DNA of 32,575 nucleotides. Source: Nitrososphaerota archaeon. Its GTDB lineage: Archaea > Thermoproteota > Nitrososphaeria > Nitrososphaerales > Nitrosopumilaceae. Made by a program: the position numbers and the translations under genes. The DNA lies in NCBI GenBank assembly GCA_022564515.1, contig JADFLH010000014.1:1-32575 (forward strand), read 5' to 3'. Positions 1 through 7,348 of this stretch are shown piece by piece. Within the stretch, counting starts at the first letter, position 1; the number at the start of each line of letters is the position of its first letter. The notes below the pieces were generated by a model. That model ran no database searches. It worked only from the letters and a program-made list of their open reading frames with translations, and had not been told where the DNA came from.

Positions 1-1175
1 GAGTAAAATGATGAACCAACGCACTTAATTCACATTCCTCAGCAAGTTTCGAAAGAATCTTTATCGCATCTAAATTATGTGTTGAAACAAAAAGTTGTGA
101 ATTATTTTCTTTTATGTAGTTCACTACTGTCTTACATAGATAATACAATGATTTGTAATGTTGATGTAACTCAATTTCATCAATTAAAACAATTTTTGGT
201 TTTTCGACAAACATTTTCAAAAGGATGTTTATGCAAGTTCTTGAACCATCCCCTAGATTATCAAATGAAATACTTCGTGATTCTTTACCATCTTCAAAGA
301 AAATTGACCAGCCTCCAAACTCGTGAGGTGAATGTCTTAATTTTGTTAATTTCTTTTCATAGGTTTCACTTAGAATTTTCAAAAATTTATCTTCTTGCTG
401 CAAAATATTTTGAAGCTTATCAAGCATATTAGAAGCTTCATCACTTCGGGTAAGGAAGTTGTAATGATTTAGCAAAATTGATGAGTTCATAGTTTTAAGA
501 AAATTCTTTGTGATTTCATCTATCGAATTTTCAATACGTCCAATTTGTGTGGCCCCTCCATCTATTTTGGCTAAATATTGAAAGAGATTTGTCACTTATG
601 TTCAACACAGAAGTTGGTCCGAGAGTATTAGTTCCATATTTTGAGATTAGTTTGTTAATGGTAGTACTTTCTTTGGCCTCATTAACAGCATTTTCAATTT
701 CAAGTAAAAATTCTTTATAGTCATCAACATCAAATTTAAAATTGTTAATGGCAAGAGGATCAAGATTTGTAAGTTCATTTTTTATTAAAATAGTAGATGA
801 AATTTTTTCTTTCCAAAATTTCCATAATTCTTTTTGATATTTTTCTAAAAAATTCTTGTTCTCTACAAAGTCTTGCGTTTCAATAATTTCAAGTAATTGT
901 GATGATAATTCTCCTTCAATTGTCAACATTATAACTGATGAAATGTTTTCGTGTTGAATTAGAACAATTTTGATCTTTTCACAAAATGCTAGTTCAGATG
1001 GAATTGTTGTTAATGTAAACTCATTACGTTTTCCTTTGGCTATCGGTATGTTCTTCCAAGTTTCTTTCTCTGGAATAAATTTCCCGTCAAGTCTAGAGAG
1101 TTCCTCATCAAATCTTTCTTTATTATTTGATTGTAAAAAATCAAGCAGGTAAATAGAGCATTTTGTTAACTTCAT
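1..1175 (-). pseudogene. AAA/ABC-type ATPase, frameshifted and lacking Walker A, cut by window edge
   Basis: Two minus-strand reading frames form one protein. From 1175 down to about 590 the frame encodes about 195 helix-rich residues ending ...SVLNISDKSL. A second frame then runs open to base 1, continuing ...FQYLAKIDGGATQIGRIE. The join lies at about 570-592 and needs a one-base shift; without it the first frame stops at 531. The second frame has an ABC-signature-like FDNLGDGSR, a Walker B (KIVLIDEIELHQH) and an H-loop (FVSTHN), as in AAA_15/AAA_21/OLD-like ATPases. The usual N-terminal P-loop (GxxGxGKS) is absent from the first frame, and I see none in 1176-1443. A decayed or 5'-truncated gene is the simplest reading; a sequencing indel is the alternative for the frameshift only. 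The 3' end lies outside the window. Confidence 0.72.
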
Positions 1176-1273
1176 TCTTTTTCCAAGTCTTGGAGCAAAT
1201 ATCTATTATACGTTTTTTTCGAAAAATTTCAAAATTTAAGATCTGATTTATCTAAGTATGAACATAATTTAGT

Positions 1274-1408
1274 ATGGTCATTCCAACCAAAACACCTTGT
1301 TCAAAATGTAAACGAGGTACATTTCTGACACATCCATACGGTAAACCTATAAGAAATTGCTCTGGTTGTAGGAAATTTGAAGAAAACTGTAACTGTAGTA
1401 TAGAATAA
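1274..1408 (+). CDS. small Cys-rich zinc-ribbon-like protein (44 aa)
   Basis: An ATG at 1274 opens a 44-codon frame ending in TAA. The peptide has CSKCKRG, then CSGC after a 17-residue loop, then CNC near the C-terminus. Two CxxC knuckles about 20 residues apart are typical of a small zinc ribbon. The partner and function are unknown. It sits alone between the broken ATPase gene and the 3' end of the HtrA-like protease gene. The regular Cys spacing in such a short frame argues that it is real, but there is no other support. Confidence 0.5.
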   Translation: MVIPTKTPCSKCKRGTFLTHPYGKPIRNCSGCRKFEENCNCSIE

Positions 1409-1443
1409 CATCATTAGAAAACTATATTACGCTTGTATAAAAT

Positions 1444-2607
1444 TTAATTTGAATTTGGCCTTTCCTCTAAAATGAGAACAAAACTAGTAATTCTTCCATC
1501 TCTTAGAACTTCTAAAACAATTTCATCTCCTACTGATTTTTCTCTTTGAAGATGGATCAATATATCATCAATTTGTCTAACTTCTTTTCCATCTACAGAC
1601 AAAATAATGTCACCCCCTAATGGGTAATTGATTCCTTCAATTTCTTTAACATCTATAGAACCATGTAGGCCAGCTTTTGATGCTGGACTATTATCAACAA
1701 CGACTACAATTAGAAAACCTCTTGCATCTACAAGTCCAAGAATTTTGGCAAGATCCGGATCAATATTTCTTCCAGAAATTCCTAACCATGGATGATTAAA
1801 TTTTCCATCCTGAATAAGTGTTGGAACGATTTTAGAAACAGTTCTTGATGGAATTGCAAATCCAACACCTGCAAATTCACCAGTTCTAGATTGGATAGCT
1901 GTGTTGATTCCAATCACCTCCCCTCTCATATTTAGTAAAGGCCCTCCTGAATTTCCAGGATTAATTGCAGCATCGGTTTGAATTACATCGGGAATTGAAA
2001 AACCACTATCCTGTACTGGCAAAAGTCTTCCTAATTGACTAACAATTCCGGCTGTCATGGAACCCGACAGGCCGAAGGGATTTCCTATGGCCGCAATTTG
2101 TTCACCAACTCGAAGTTTTGATGAATTTCCAATCGGAAGAGGCCGCAATAAGGTTTCATCTACGTCTACCTTGATAACAGAAATATCTGTGAATGGATCT
2201 TTTCCAACTAATTTGGCATTGTAAGATCTACCATCTAAAAAAGTAACCACAATTTTTTCTGCACCCTCTATAACATGTGTATTAGTGATAATGTGACCGT
2301 TATTATCAAAAACAAAACCAGAACCGACACTGCTTGTATCAAGAACTTGAATTATTCTTTGAACAGTGACTCTTACTACTCCTGCTTCTGACCGTTCGAA
2401 AATCTCCATCAAAGAAAGATTCTTTCTTTCAAAAATCGGCGTGGTTTCTCCAACGATGTTGACACTGTGACCATTAGTTGTAATTAGTCCATTTGGCGGA
2501 ACATCGGGGCGTTGGATGGCAGTTGGTGGCATCAAAACAAAAGCAAATAATAATACAACCACTGTGGCGCCTAATAAACTACCAACAATTACACCTGATT
2601 TATCCAT
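1444..2607 (-). CDS. HtrA/DegP-like serine protease, membrane-anchored, with PDZ domain
   Basis: Trypsin-fold (S1C) protease of 387 aa, expected to act outside the membrane in protein quality control. Residues 5-25 form one N-terminal transmembrane anchor. The catalytic triad is visible: His111 in TNTHVI, Asp141 in FTDISVIKV and Ser220 in NPGNSGGPLL. A C-terminal PDZ domain spans about 275-380 and contains GGDIILSVDGKEV, the usual carboxylate-binding-fold signature. Length and order (TM, protease, one PDZ) match DegS/HtrA-type proteins. It is the last gene of a probable three-gene minus-strand operon, 34 bases after the glycosyltransferase gene. The family assignment is secure; the substrate is unknown. 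Confidence 0.93.
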   Translation of the reverse strand: MDKSGVIVGSLLGATVVVLLFAFVLMPPTAIQRPDVPPNGLITTNGHSVNIVGETTPIFERKNLSLMEIFERSEAGVVRVTVQRIIQVLDTSSVGSGFVFDNNGHIITNTHVIEGAEKIVVTFLDGRSYNAKLVGKDPFTDISVIKVDVDETLLRPLPIGNSSKLRVGEQIAAIGNPFGLSGSMTAGIVSQLGRLLPVQDSGFSIPDVIQTDAAINPGNSGGPLLNMRGEVIGINTAIQSRTGEFAGVGFAIPSRTVSKIVPTLIQDGKFNHPWLGISGRNIDPDLAKILGLVDARGFLIVVVVDNSPASKAGLHGSIDVKEIEGINYPLGGDIILSVDGKEVRQIDDILIHLQREKSVGDEIVLEVLRDGRITSFVLILEERPNSN

Positions 2608-2641
2608 GAGATTTATCCTTGTAATATTTTATCTAAAAGGG

Positions 2642-3850
2642 TTACGATACTTGGATGGAATTTTGTATATATTCTTTCATGGAATAATTCCTTCCTTTCC
2701 ATGTAATTGCATTATCGCTCTTAGCACTTAATATTCCATTTAAAAATCCAAATGCGACAATAAAACCCCCAGCTGGACATAAGAGGGCATTAGAAAAATT
2801 AAGATGCAATATTCTGACCTCAACAATTGCAGCAAGGTAAATTAAGATACTTGCTGATAGCGCTCCTATAAGTAACAATAAAAAAGAATTTGTCATTTGG
2901 AAAAAAAATATTGAATATAGCATGATTGGAAATGGCATAAAGAGCAAAAACAAAACAGCAAAAAATATTCCAACGGCAATTCTATTATTTTGTAAGTACA
3001 TTGGAACCATCAATCTTTTGAGGCCTTGCCACAAGCTCGAAAAATCTCGTGCCCACACTGCATCGATCAAATGATCCCCTCTAACCATTCTTAATTTGTA
3101 ACCTCTTTCTTTTACCTTCTTGCCTAAAGCTCCATCTTCAACAATTTCATGCTTGACCCCATCATGCCGTCCAATAGATTCATACACATCTCTTCTAATG
3201 ATGTAAAAACTCCCGAAAAAGTAAGCTGTTTTTTTATTAGGATTATTTACATTAAGTGCAGAAAACCTAGTGTGGAGAAAAGTTGAAAGCATCGGTAAAG
3301 TGATTTTAGTCCAAATATCCAAACACACCATCTTTGGTGAAACAGTCAGTGCATCAAGATTTTGAGAAAAAAGGTGAGATACGGCCAAAGAAATTGCATT
3401 TCGTGAATGACGGGTATCTGAATCTGTAAACAATAATAGTTCACCTGTAGCTTTTCTGTAACCTTCCATACATGCCCAATTTTTTCCCATCCAATCATCT
3501 GGTTTTGGCTTTGCATTAACGAATATTATCCTAGAATTTTTTTTAGCATACTCGTTAATTATTTTACCAGTATTGTCCTCAGAGGAGTCATCAATAGCAA
3601 CTATTTCGTAATTTTCATAATCTTGGTCCAAAAGTGAATTAAGACATTGTTTTATGAAATTTTCTTCATTTCTTGCAGGTAAAATTACAGAAACCTTTGG
3701 ATTGTTGTGTTGAATTGGATTGAATCTATCTAGATGGGGAGATTTTCTGAAAGATATGATCATTGAGCGAATTAAAATTATCCAAGTTCCAGATATGCCA
3801 ATTAAAATTGCTACTAATGCATAATTAAAAATCTCTAGAGCAATTTCCAT
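2642..3850 (-). CDS. family 2 glycosyltransferase, membrane-embedded
   Basis: GT-A fold glycosyltransferase of 402 aa. An N-terminal membrane helix (about 8-30) precedes the catalytic domain. The latter has VSVILPARNEE (53-63), AIDDSSEDNT (85-94), a DxD-type DSD at about 143-145 for the metal-nucleotide sugar, and VEDG at about 237-240 (catalytic acid region). Three or four membrane helices follow (about 290-375), then a TWKGRNY tail. This layout resembles CrtQ (4,4'-diaponeurosporenoate glycosyltransferase) and HpnB-like enzymes that act on lipid acceptors; the acceptor here is not known. The gene begins 5 bases after the SRPBCC gene and precedes the HtrA gene, so the three are probably cotranscribed. 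Confidence 0.88.
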   Translation of the reverse strand: MEIALEIFNYALVAILIGISGTWIILIRSMIISFRKSPHLDRFNPIQHNNPKVSVILPARNEENFIKQCLNSLLDQDYENYEIVAIDDSSEDNTGKIINEYAKKNSRIIFVNAKPKPDDWMGKNWACMEGYRKATGELLLFTDSDTRHSRNAISLAVSHLFSQNLDALTVSPKMVCLDIWTKITLPMLSTFLHTRFSALNVNNPNKKTAYFFGSFYIIRRDVYESIGRHDGVKHEIVEDGALGKKVKERGYKLRMVRGDHLIDAVWARDFSSLWQGLKRLMVPMYLQNNRIAVGIFFAVLFLLFMPFPIMLYSIFFFQMTNSFLLLLIGALSASILIYLAAIVEVRILHLNFSNALLCPAGGFIVAFGFLNGILSAKSDNAITWKGRNYSMKEYIQNSIQVS

Positions 3851-3855
3851 GATAA

Positions 3856-4284
3856 CTATCTCTCTGCTTCTTGTTTAATGCTTTGAAGGGCTTGCTCTGT
3901 ACCACTTTGGATGTGTTTTTTAACCATTCCAGTGAACATGCTCATCATTCCTGAAAGTTTGATATTCCAGATTGTTTCAAGTTGAACCATATCGCTTTTT
4001 TCGTTAAGATTTATCGTTTTTGTACCTTTGATAATTCCTTTTCTAAACACCGCCTCAATTTTTTCTTTGGGATGAAGCATAACTTTTTGCAGGCATTTTT
4101 GGTTTCTAAATACTATCGTTATTTCTCTATTTACAATATTCTCATCCTTGGATATGTTTCTGACCTCCTTTGTTCCTTTCCAAAATTTTGGCTCATTATC
4201 TAAATCAGAAATAATATTCCATACTTTTTCTATGGATGCATTGATATCCACAGATACTTGAATTATGACCATATTATGTGGCAA
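3856..4284 (-). CDS. SRPBCC (START/polyketide cyclase-like) ligand-binding protein
   Basis: A 142-residue protein with the typical SRPBCC opening: a strand (VIIQVSVDINAS) followed by IEKVWNIISDLDNEPKFW. A conserved C-terminal helix forms the lid of the hydrophobic pocket (MVKKHIQSGTEQALQSIKQ). The family binds hydrophobic ligands such as lipids, isoprenoids or polyketides. The next gene is a glycosyltransferase of a type that often uses lipid acceptors, so a shared lipid pathway is possible; this is inference. The start could also be the ATG at 4272 (MVIIQVSV...), because the TATA-like sequence at 4297-4308 places transcription start near 4278. First gene of the operon. Confidence 0.82.
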   Translation of the reverse strand: MPHNMVIIQVSVDINASIEKVWNIISDLDNEPKFWKGTKEVRNISKDENIVNREITIVFRNQKCLQKVMLHPKEKIEAVFRKGIIKGTKTINLNEKSDMVQLETIWNIKLSGMMSMFTGMVKKHIQSGTEQALQSIKQEAER

Positions 4285-4296
4285 GTTTTTCTCGCA

Positions 4297-4308
4297 TTAA
4301 ATATATTA
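4297..4308. promoter_or_regulatory. nearly palindromic TATA box shared by divergent genes
   Basis: TTAAATATATTA reads as a TATA box on both strands. Initiation about 26 bases away falls near 4278 on the minus strand (SRPBCC gene) and near 4330 on the plus strand (tRNA-binding protein gene, ATG at 4347). Both transcripts would have very short leaders, as is usual in these archaea. One box may serve both genes. Confidence 0.45.
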
Positions 4309-4346
4309 GATTTGGATTTTGATGAATTCTGAGTAAAGGTGTTTTA

Positions 4347-4667
4347 ATGTCAACCATATCATACGATGATTTTGCAAAGATGGATCTACGTGTAGGAAAA
4401 ATTGTTTCAGCAGAAAAAATTTCTGGCAAAACCAGAATCGTGAAGGGTATAATTGATTTAGGCATTGAGAAAAGGGATATCATTATTGGGGGAGCAGAAT
4501 TTTATCACCCAGAAGATCTAATAGGAAAAGTCGTTATAGCCTTGGTAAATCTTGAACCCAAAAAATTAGCTGGGATTGAATCACAAGCAATGCTTTTAGC
4601 AGCAGATGTAGACGGAAAACCTTTTTGGCTTACCGTAATTGAAAAAGTTCCATTGGTAGTAAAATAA
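4347..4667 (+). CDS. tRNA-binding OB-fold protein (MetRS beta-subunit / Trbp111-like)
   Basis: A stand-alone EMAP-II/Trbp111-type OB-fold of 106 aa. Residues 9-20 (AKMDLRVGKIVS) match the family opening strand. The middle reads IIGGAEFYHPEDLIGKVVIALVNLEP, and LAGIESQAMLLAA is the characteristic family segment (kxxGxxSxGMLLAA). Archaea often carry this module as a separate protein, annotated as methionyl-tRNA synthetase subunit beta, which binds the tRNA corner. No MetRS catalytic gene is in the window, so a metG-type symbol is not assigned. It is divergent from the SRPBCC operon. Confidence 0.88.
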   Translation: MSTISYDDFAKMDLRVGKIVSAEKISGKTRIVKGIIDLGIEKRDIIIGGAEFYHPEDLIGKVVIALVNLEPKKLAGIESQAMLLAADVDGKPFWLTVIEKVPLVVK

Positions 4668-4990
4668 GATAATTTAACATGACTATTTTTACTAAATAAA
4701 CATGGTATTTTTTACAGGAATTTTATTGTATCACATCTTAATGAAATAAGAACAATGAGTTTTTTCGGTGATATTTGTGATGAAATGTCACCGAATTTTT
4801 TTATCAAAATTTATTTGGATTATTATTAATGCTTGATCTAGACAGCTGTTTTATTTTTTGATTCATTTCTTTTATATATGATATATGAAGGCAGAAAAAT
4901 TCATTGATTAATAGGAAATTACACTCAACTAAGATAATCTATTTTACCAAAAAATAAGATAAAATAAAAGTTTGATTTTGATCTACGAAA
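4668..4990. other. 323-base intergenic region with one hairpin
   Basis: This AT-rich gap separates the 3' ends of two convergent genes, the tRNA-binding protein and tbp. I find no open frame with codon-like composition. The only clear structure is the inverted repeat at 4764-4795. The rest is A/T-rich with several T-runs. Confidence 0.5.
4764..4802 (+). terminator. 8-bp inverted repeat followed by a T-run
   Basis: TTCGGTGA (4764-4771) and TCACCGAA (4788-4795) pair perfectly around a 16-base loop, and a seven-T run follows. It lies about 100 bases after the stop of the tRNA-binding protein gene, so it could end that transcript. T-runs also precede the left arm, so it could work in either direction or be an operator. 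Confidence 0.4.
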
Positions 4991-5551
4991 TTAATCATAG
5001 ATCATTAATTTTTTTTCTTCCAATAAACAATGTAGGTTGTTAACAGATCTGTAAACGTCTTCTTCTTTTTTAGCTCCAGTACATACCAATTTTCCTGATG
5101 AAAATAAAAGTATCACTGTTTTTGGATCTAACATTCTATGAATTAAACCTGGAAATTGTTCTGGTTCATACATACTTCTAGGTAATGTTCTTGCAGCTTG
5201 CTCTAAGTGAATTTTTCCTTGCAAGTTTATAGAAGCTACAATGTTTTGAATTATCACGGTTGCATCTTTCTTTACCTTGATCCCACCTTTTCTCAACTTT
5301 TGCACTACTGTTTTTACTGCCTTTCTTGCCAACTCTTCTGATTTTGAACCTGTGCAAACCATTTTTCCAGAAGTAAAAATTAGTGTTGCAGTTTTTGGGC
5401 TTTTCAACCTGAACACTAATCCTGGGAATTGATCAGGGTGGTATTCTACATCCGGAAAAGTTCTTGTAATTTCATTTAGATCCATTTTTTGGTCTACAGA
5501 TGCAGACGCAACTACATTTTCTATACTAACAATCGGTTTGGTTTGAGGCAT
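4991..5551 (-). CDS. tbp: TATA-box-binding protein (TBP)
   Basis: A 186-residue archaeal TBP, the general transcription factor that binds and bends the TATA box. Two imperfect repeats form the saddle. Repeat 1 (about 8-90) has DQFPGLVFRLKSPKTATLIF and SGKMVCTGSKS. Repeat 2 (about 99-180) has EQFPGLIHRMLDPKTVILLF and SGKLVCTGAKK. The paired Phe residues of FPGL are the intercalating residues. The length equals a full TBP core with only a short tail. A tfb gene lies 9 kb away in the same window. The gene has its own promoter in the 196-base gap after map. Confidence 0.98.
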   Translation of the reverse strand: MPQTKPIVSIENVVASASVDQKMDLNEITRTFPDVEYHPDQFPGLVFRLKSPKTATLIFTSGKMVCTGSKSEELARKAVKTVVQKLRKGGIKVKKDATVIIQNIVASINLQGKIHLEQAARTLPRSMYEPEQFPGLIHRMLDPKTVILLFSSGKLVCTGAKKEEDVYRSVNNLHCLLEEKKLMIYD

Positions 5552-5578
5552 TTTACAAAACTTCCCTAGTCTAACTGT

Positions 5579-5586
5579 AATAAAAG
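5579..5586 (-). promoter_or_regulatory. TATA box of tbp
   Basis: On the minus strand TTTTATTA lies 26-28 bases before the tbp ATG, the distance expected for a leaderless archaeal transcript. Assignment is by position and composition only. Confidence 0.4.
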
Positions 5587-5747
5587 CACTGCCAATTTTA
5601 CACGCACTGTAGTATTTTTTGTTATTTTTTCACAGGATAACCACTTTTAACCAAATTTCAATTATGGTTTTGTTTTAATGAATAATTTAATTTACCTGTG
5701 CGAAACTGTGATTTTTACAAATTTTGATTTTGGTGAATTTTTGGAAA

Positions 5748-6635
5748 CTAAGTAGTAATGGTGACATCGGTATCAGTAGGAATAAACGTGTGTTCTGCTT
5801 GTGCTACTGGTTGCGCCCTTGCTTCAAGTAACACAGGGTAAGCCTTTACAACCTTCTTCTTAATTAAAAATTCCAGTAACTCTCTTGCTTTTCTCTCCTC
5901 CCATTTTTTCAGAAACCATCTTAAGGTAAATGGCAATTGGTTGAAATTCTCCCATATGAAATCTAACATTTCATCAGATTCTGAATTTTTTGTTTTTTTT
6001 CTTGAAACAAGAGAAAAAATGTTCTTTATCTTCCCTTCTCTAACAATTCCTAAACCTTTTTCCAAAGTCACAAATGGCTCGCAAGCATATGCAGTATTTC
6101 CAGAAAGAGAAAATGATCCAATTGACCATATATTTGGAATTGATTTCCCCGCATGAATAGTATATTGATCAAGAGAATGGCCGCTAAGATTCACAATAGG
6201 TTTGAAACCCAATTGTCTGATAGTTTTTTCAATAATTCTTCCAATATCGCTTGCTTTAACTCCAATTTTTATCATTGACATGGCATTTTGAAGTGCATCT
6301 TCTGCAGCATTTACTAAACTGTCATACCGTGGATCATAACAAACTGTTACAGCAGTATCTGCGATATAACCATTAATTTGTACCCCAAGATCAATTTTTA
6401 CTAAATCTGTTTCTAAAATTGTTTTTTGATCGTCAGGTTCTGCAGTATAATGTGCGGCAACTTCATTCAAACTTGTATTGACTGGGAATGCACACTTGGC
6501 ACCTCGTTTGATAATTTCACTTTCAATTTCTTCACAAATTTCAAAAACTGTTTTCCCAACCCAATTTTTTTTTCGTACATTCTCTCTAACTTCAGCAGCT
6601 ATTTTACCTGCGTTAATGTAATCTTCAACTTGCAA
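5748..6635 (-). CDS. map: methionine aminopeptidase, type II
   Basis: Removes the initiator methionine from nascent proteins (M24 pita-bread fold, two metal ions). All five metal ligands are visible: Asp82 and Asp93 (KIDLGVQINGYIADTAVTV), His153 (LSGHSLDQYTIHAGKSIPN), Glu186 (CEPFVTLEKG) and a Glu near residue 281 (QAEHTF). His62 in AAHYTA matches the substrate-binding His. A helical insert at about 205-265 holds KKTKNSESDEML and RWFLKKWEERK; it marks type II enzymes. The 295 aa length is standard for archaea. The start at 6635 gives the usual N-terminal helix MQVEDYINAGKIAAEV. Confidence 0.97.
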   Translation of the reverse strand: MQVEDYINAGKIAAEVRENVRKKNWVGKTVFEICEEIESEIIKRGAKCAFPVNTSLNEVAAHYTAEPDDQKTILETDLVKIDLGVQINGYIADTAVTVCYDPRYDSLVNAAEDALQNAMSMIKIGVKASDIGRIIEKTIRQLGFKPIVNLSGHSLDQYTIHAGKSIPNIWSIGSFSLSGNTAYACEPFVTLEKGLGIVREGKIKNIFSLVSRKKTKNSESDEMLDFIWENFNQLPFTLRWFLKKWEERKARELLEFLIKKKVVKAYPVLLEARAQPVAQAEHTFIPTDTDVTITT

Positions 6636-6714
6636 TAACCCAATGCACTAAGTTCGTTATTTAAAATCATCATTTGTCTAGCTTAAATTGGGGTTAAGAT
6701 TTTGCTGATTCGTT

Positions 6715-6788
6715 GGGATTGTGGTCTAGCTTGGTATGATTCTGGTTTTGGGTACCAGAGGTCGTAGGTTCAAATCCTGCCAATCCCA
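6715..6788 (+). tRNA. tRNA-Pro (anticodon UGG)
   Basis: A full cloverleaf can be drawn. The acceptor stem pairs GGGATTG (6715-6721) with CAATCCC (6781-6787), and A is the discriminator. The anticodon stem is CTGGT/ACCAG around the loop TTTGGGT, giving anticodon TGG. The T arm is GTAGG-TTCAAAT-CCTGC. The D arm contains TAGCTTGGTA. No intron is present and CCA is not encoded. A T-rich run follows at once. Confidence 0.95.
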
Positions 6789-6790
6789 CT

Positions 6791-6806
6791 TATTTTTTAT
6801 TTTTTA
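6791..6806 (+). terminator. T-rich terminator after tRNA-Pro
   Basis: Two six-T runs (TTTTTTATTTTTT) begin a few bases after the tRNA. Archaeal RNA polymerase commonly terminates at such runs without a hairpin. Confidence 0.5.
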
Positions 6807-6846
6807 TGACAGGAAATATTATTATCTGATAATTTGATATTACATT

Positions 6847-6916
6847 TGCCAGGCGATGAAGAAGAGTTAGAGTAATGAATTGAAATGAAGTATACCCATG
6901 GCTCTGAGCTTTGGCA
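6847..6916 (+). ncRNA. candidate C/D box sRNA (2'-O-methylation guide)
   Basis: A 70-base segment has the layout of an archaeal C/D guide. The terminal stem is TGCCA (6847-6851) pairing with TGGCA (6912-6916). A box C-like GCGATGA lies at 6853-6859, one base off the RTGATGA consensus. Box D CTGA lies at 6904-6907. Internal ATGAAT/ATGAAG sequences could be box C', but no clear D' box is seen. The D guide would be the bases just before 6904 (ATACCCATGGCT). T-runs follow at 6920-6941. The box C mismatch and unclear D' keep confidence low. It may be cotranscribed with tRNA-Pro. Confidence 0.33.
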
Positions 6917-6951
6917 TATCTTTTTATCAAATTTTTTTTTATTATTAATAA

Positions 6952-7200
6952 ATGAGTTTTGAAAAACGTGATCTAATACTTGTTGCAGGAGTTTGTCTTC
7001 TTATGTTAGGATTAATTCCTTTTATGAAAACAATTTACGCTGTTATCATTGCAGCAGCAATTTTTTTTGGAATAAAGGTATTTGTACGAAGTCGACAAAA
7101 ATATTTGAAAAGTAAAATAGGGGAGGGGTTTTGTGCTAATTGCGGCGAAAAAATAATTTTTAAAAAATGCCCAAATTGTGACAAACCCGAAAAAATTTAG
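6952..7200 (+). CDS. small membrane protein with C-terminal zinc ribbon
   Basis: An 82-residue protein with two adjacent hydrophobic helices (about 8-25 and 28-45), a basic segment (RSRQKYLKSK), and a C-terminal CANCGEKIIFKKCPNCDKPEK zinc ribbon with two CxxC pairs. The ribbon would face the cytoplasm if both helices form a hairpin. The function is unknown; similar TM-plus-ribbon proteins are common in archaea. The ATG lies right after a T-rich and A-rich stretch, consistent with a leaderless or very short leader transcript. Confidence 0.72.
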   Translation: MSFEKRDLILVAGVCLLMLGLIPFMKTIYAVIIAAAIFFGIKVFVRSRQKYLKSKIGEGFCANCGEKIIFKKCPNCDKPEKI

Positions 7201-7348
7201 GATAATTTCTACGCAGGGCTTAATTACGTAAAAAAAGAAATTTACGAGTGATTAACTCAAGATATACGACTTTAACAATTTGCTCAACTTTTCCTCAATC
7301 CCAATCTAAAATTCCTGCTTTAACTAAACTGGGTAGAAACGTGAGGAT

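Noticed and set aside
79-432. Open plus-strand frame of 117 codons
   Set aside because: It is antisense to the ATPase frame that shows Walker B and H-loop motifs; its composition has no family signature.
970-1152. Open plus-strand frame of 60 codons
   Set aside because: Antisense to the N-terminal part of the broken ATPase gene; Ser-rich shadow with no motif.
4274-4483. Minus-strand frame of 69 codons
   Set aside because: Antisense to the OB-fold tRNA-binding protein and its promoter; no motif.
6715-6788. tRNA-Pro as attachment site for the integrase
   Set aside because: The integrase gene is 24 kb away and I see no copy of the tRNA 3' end near it.
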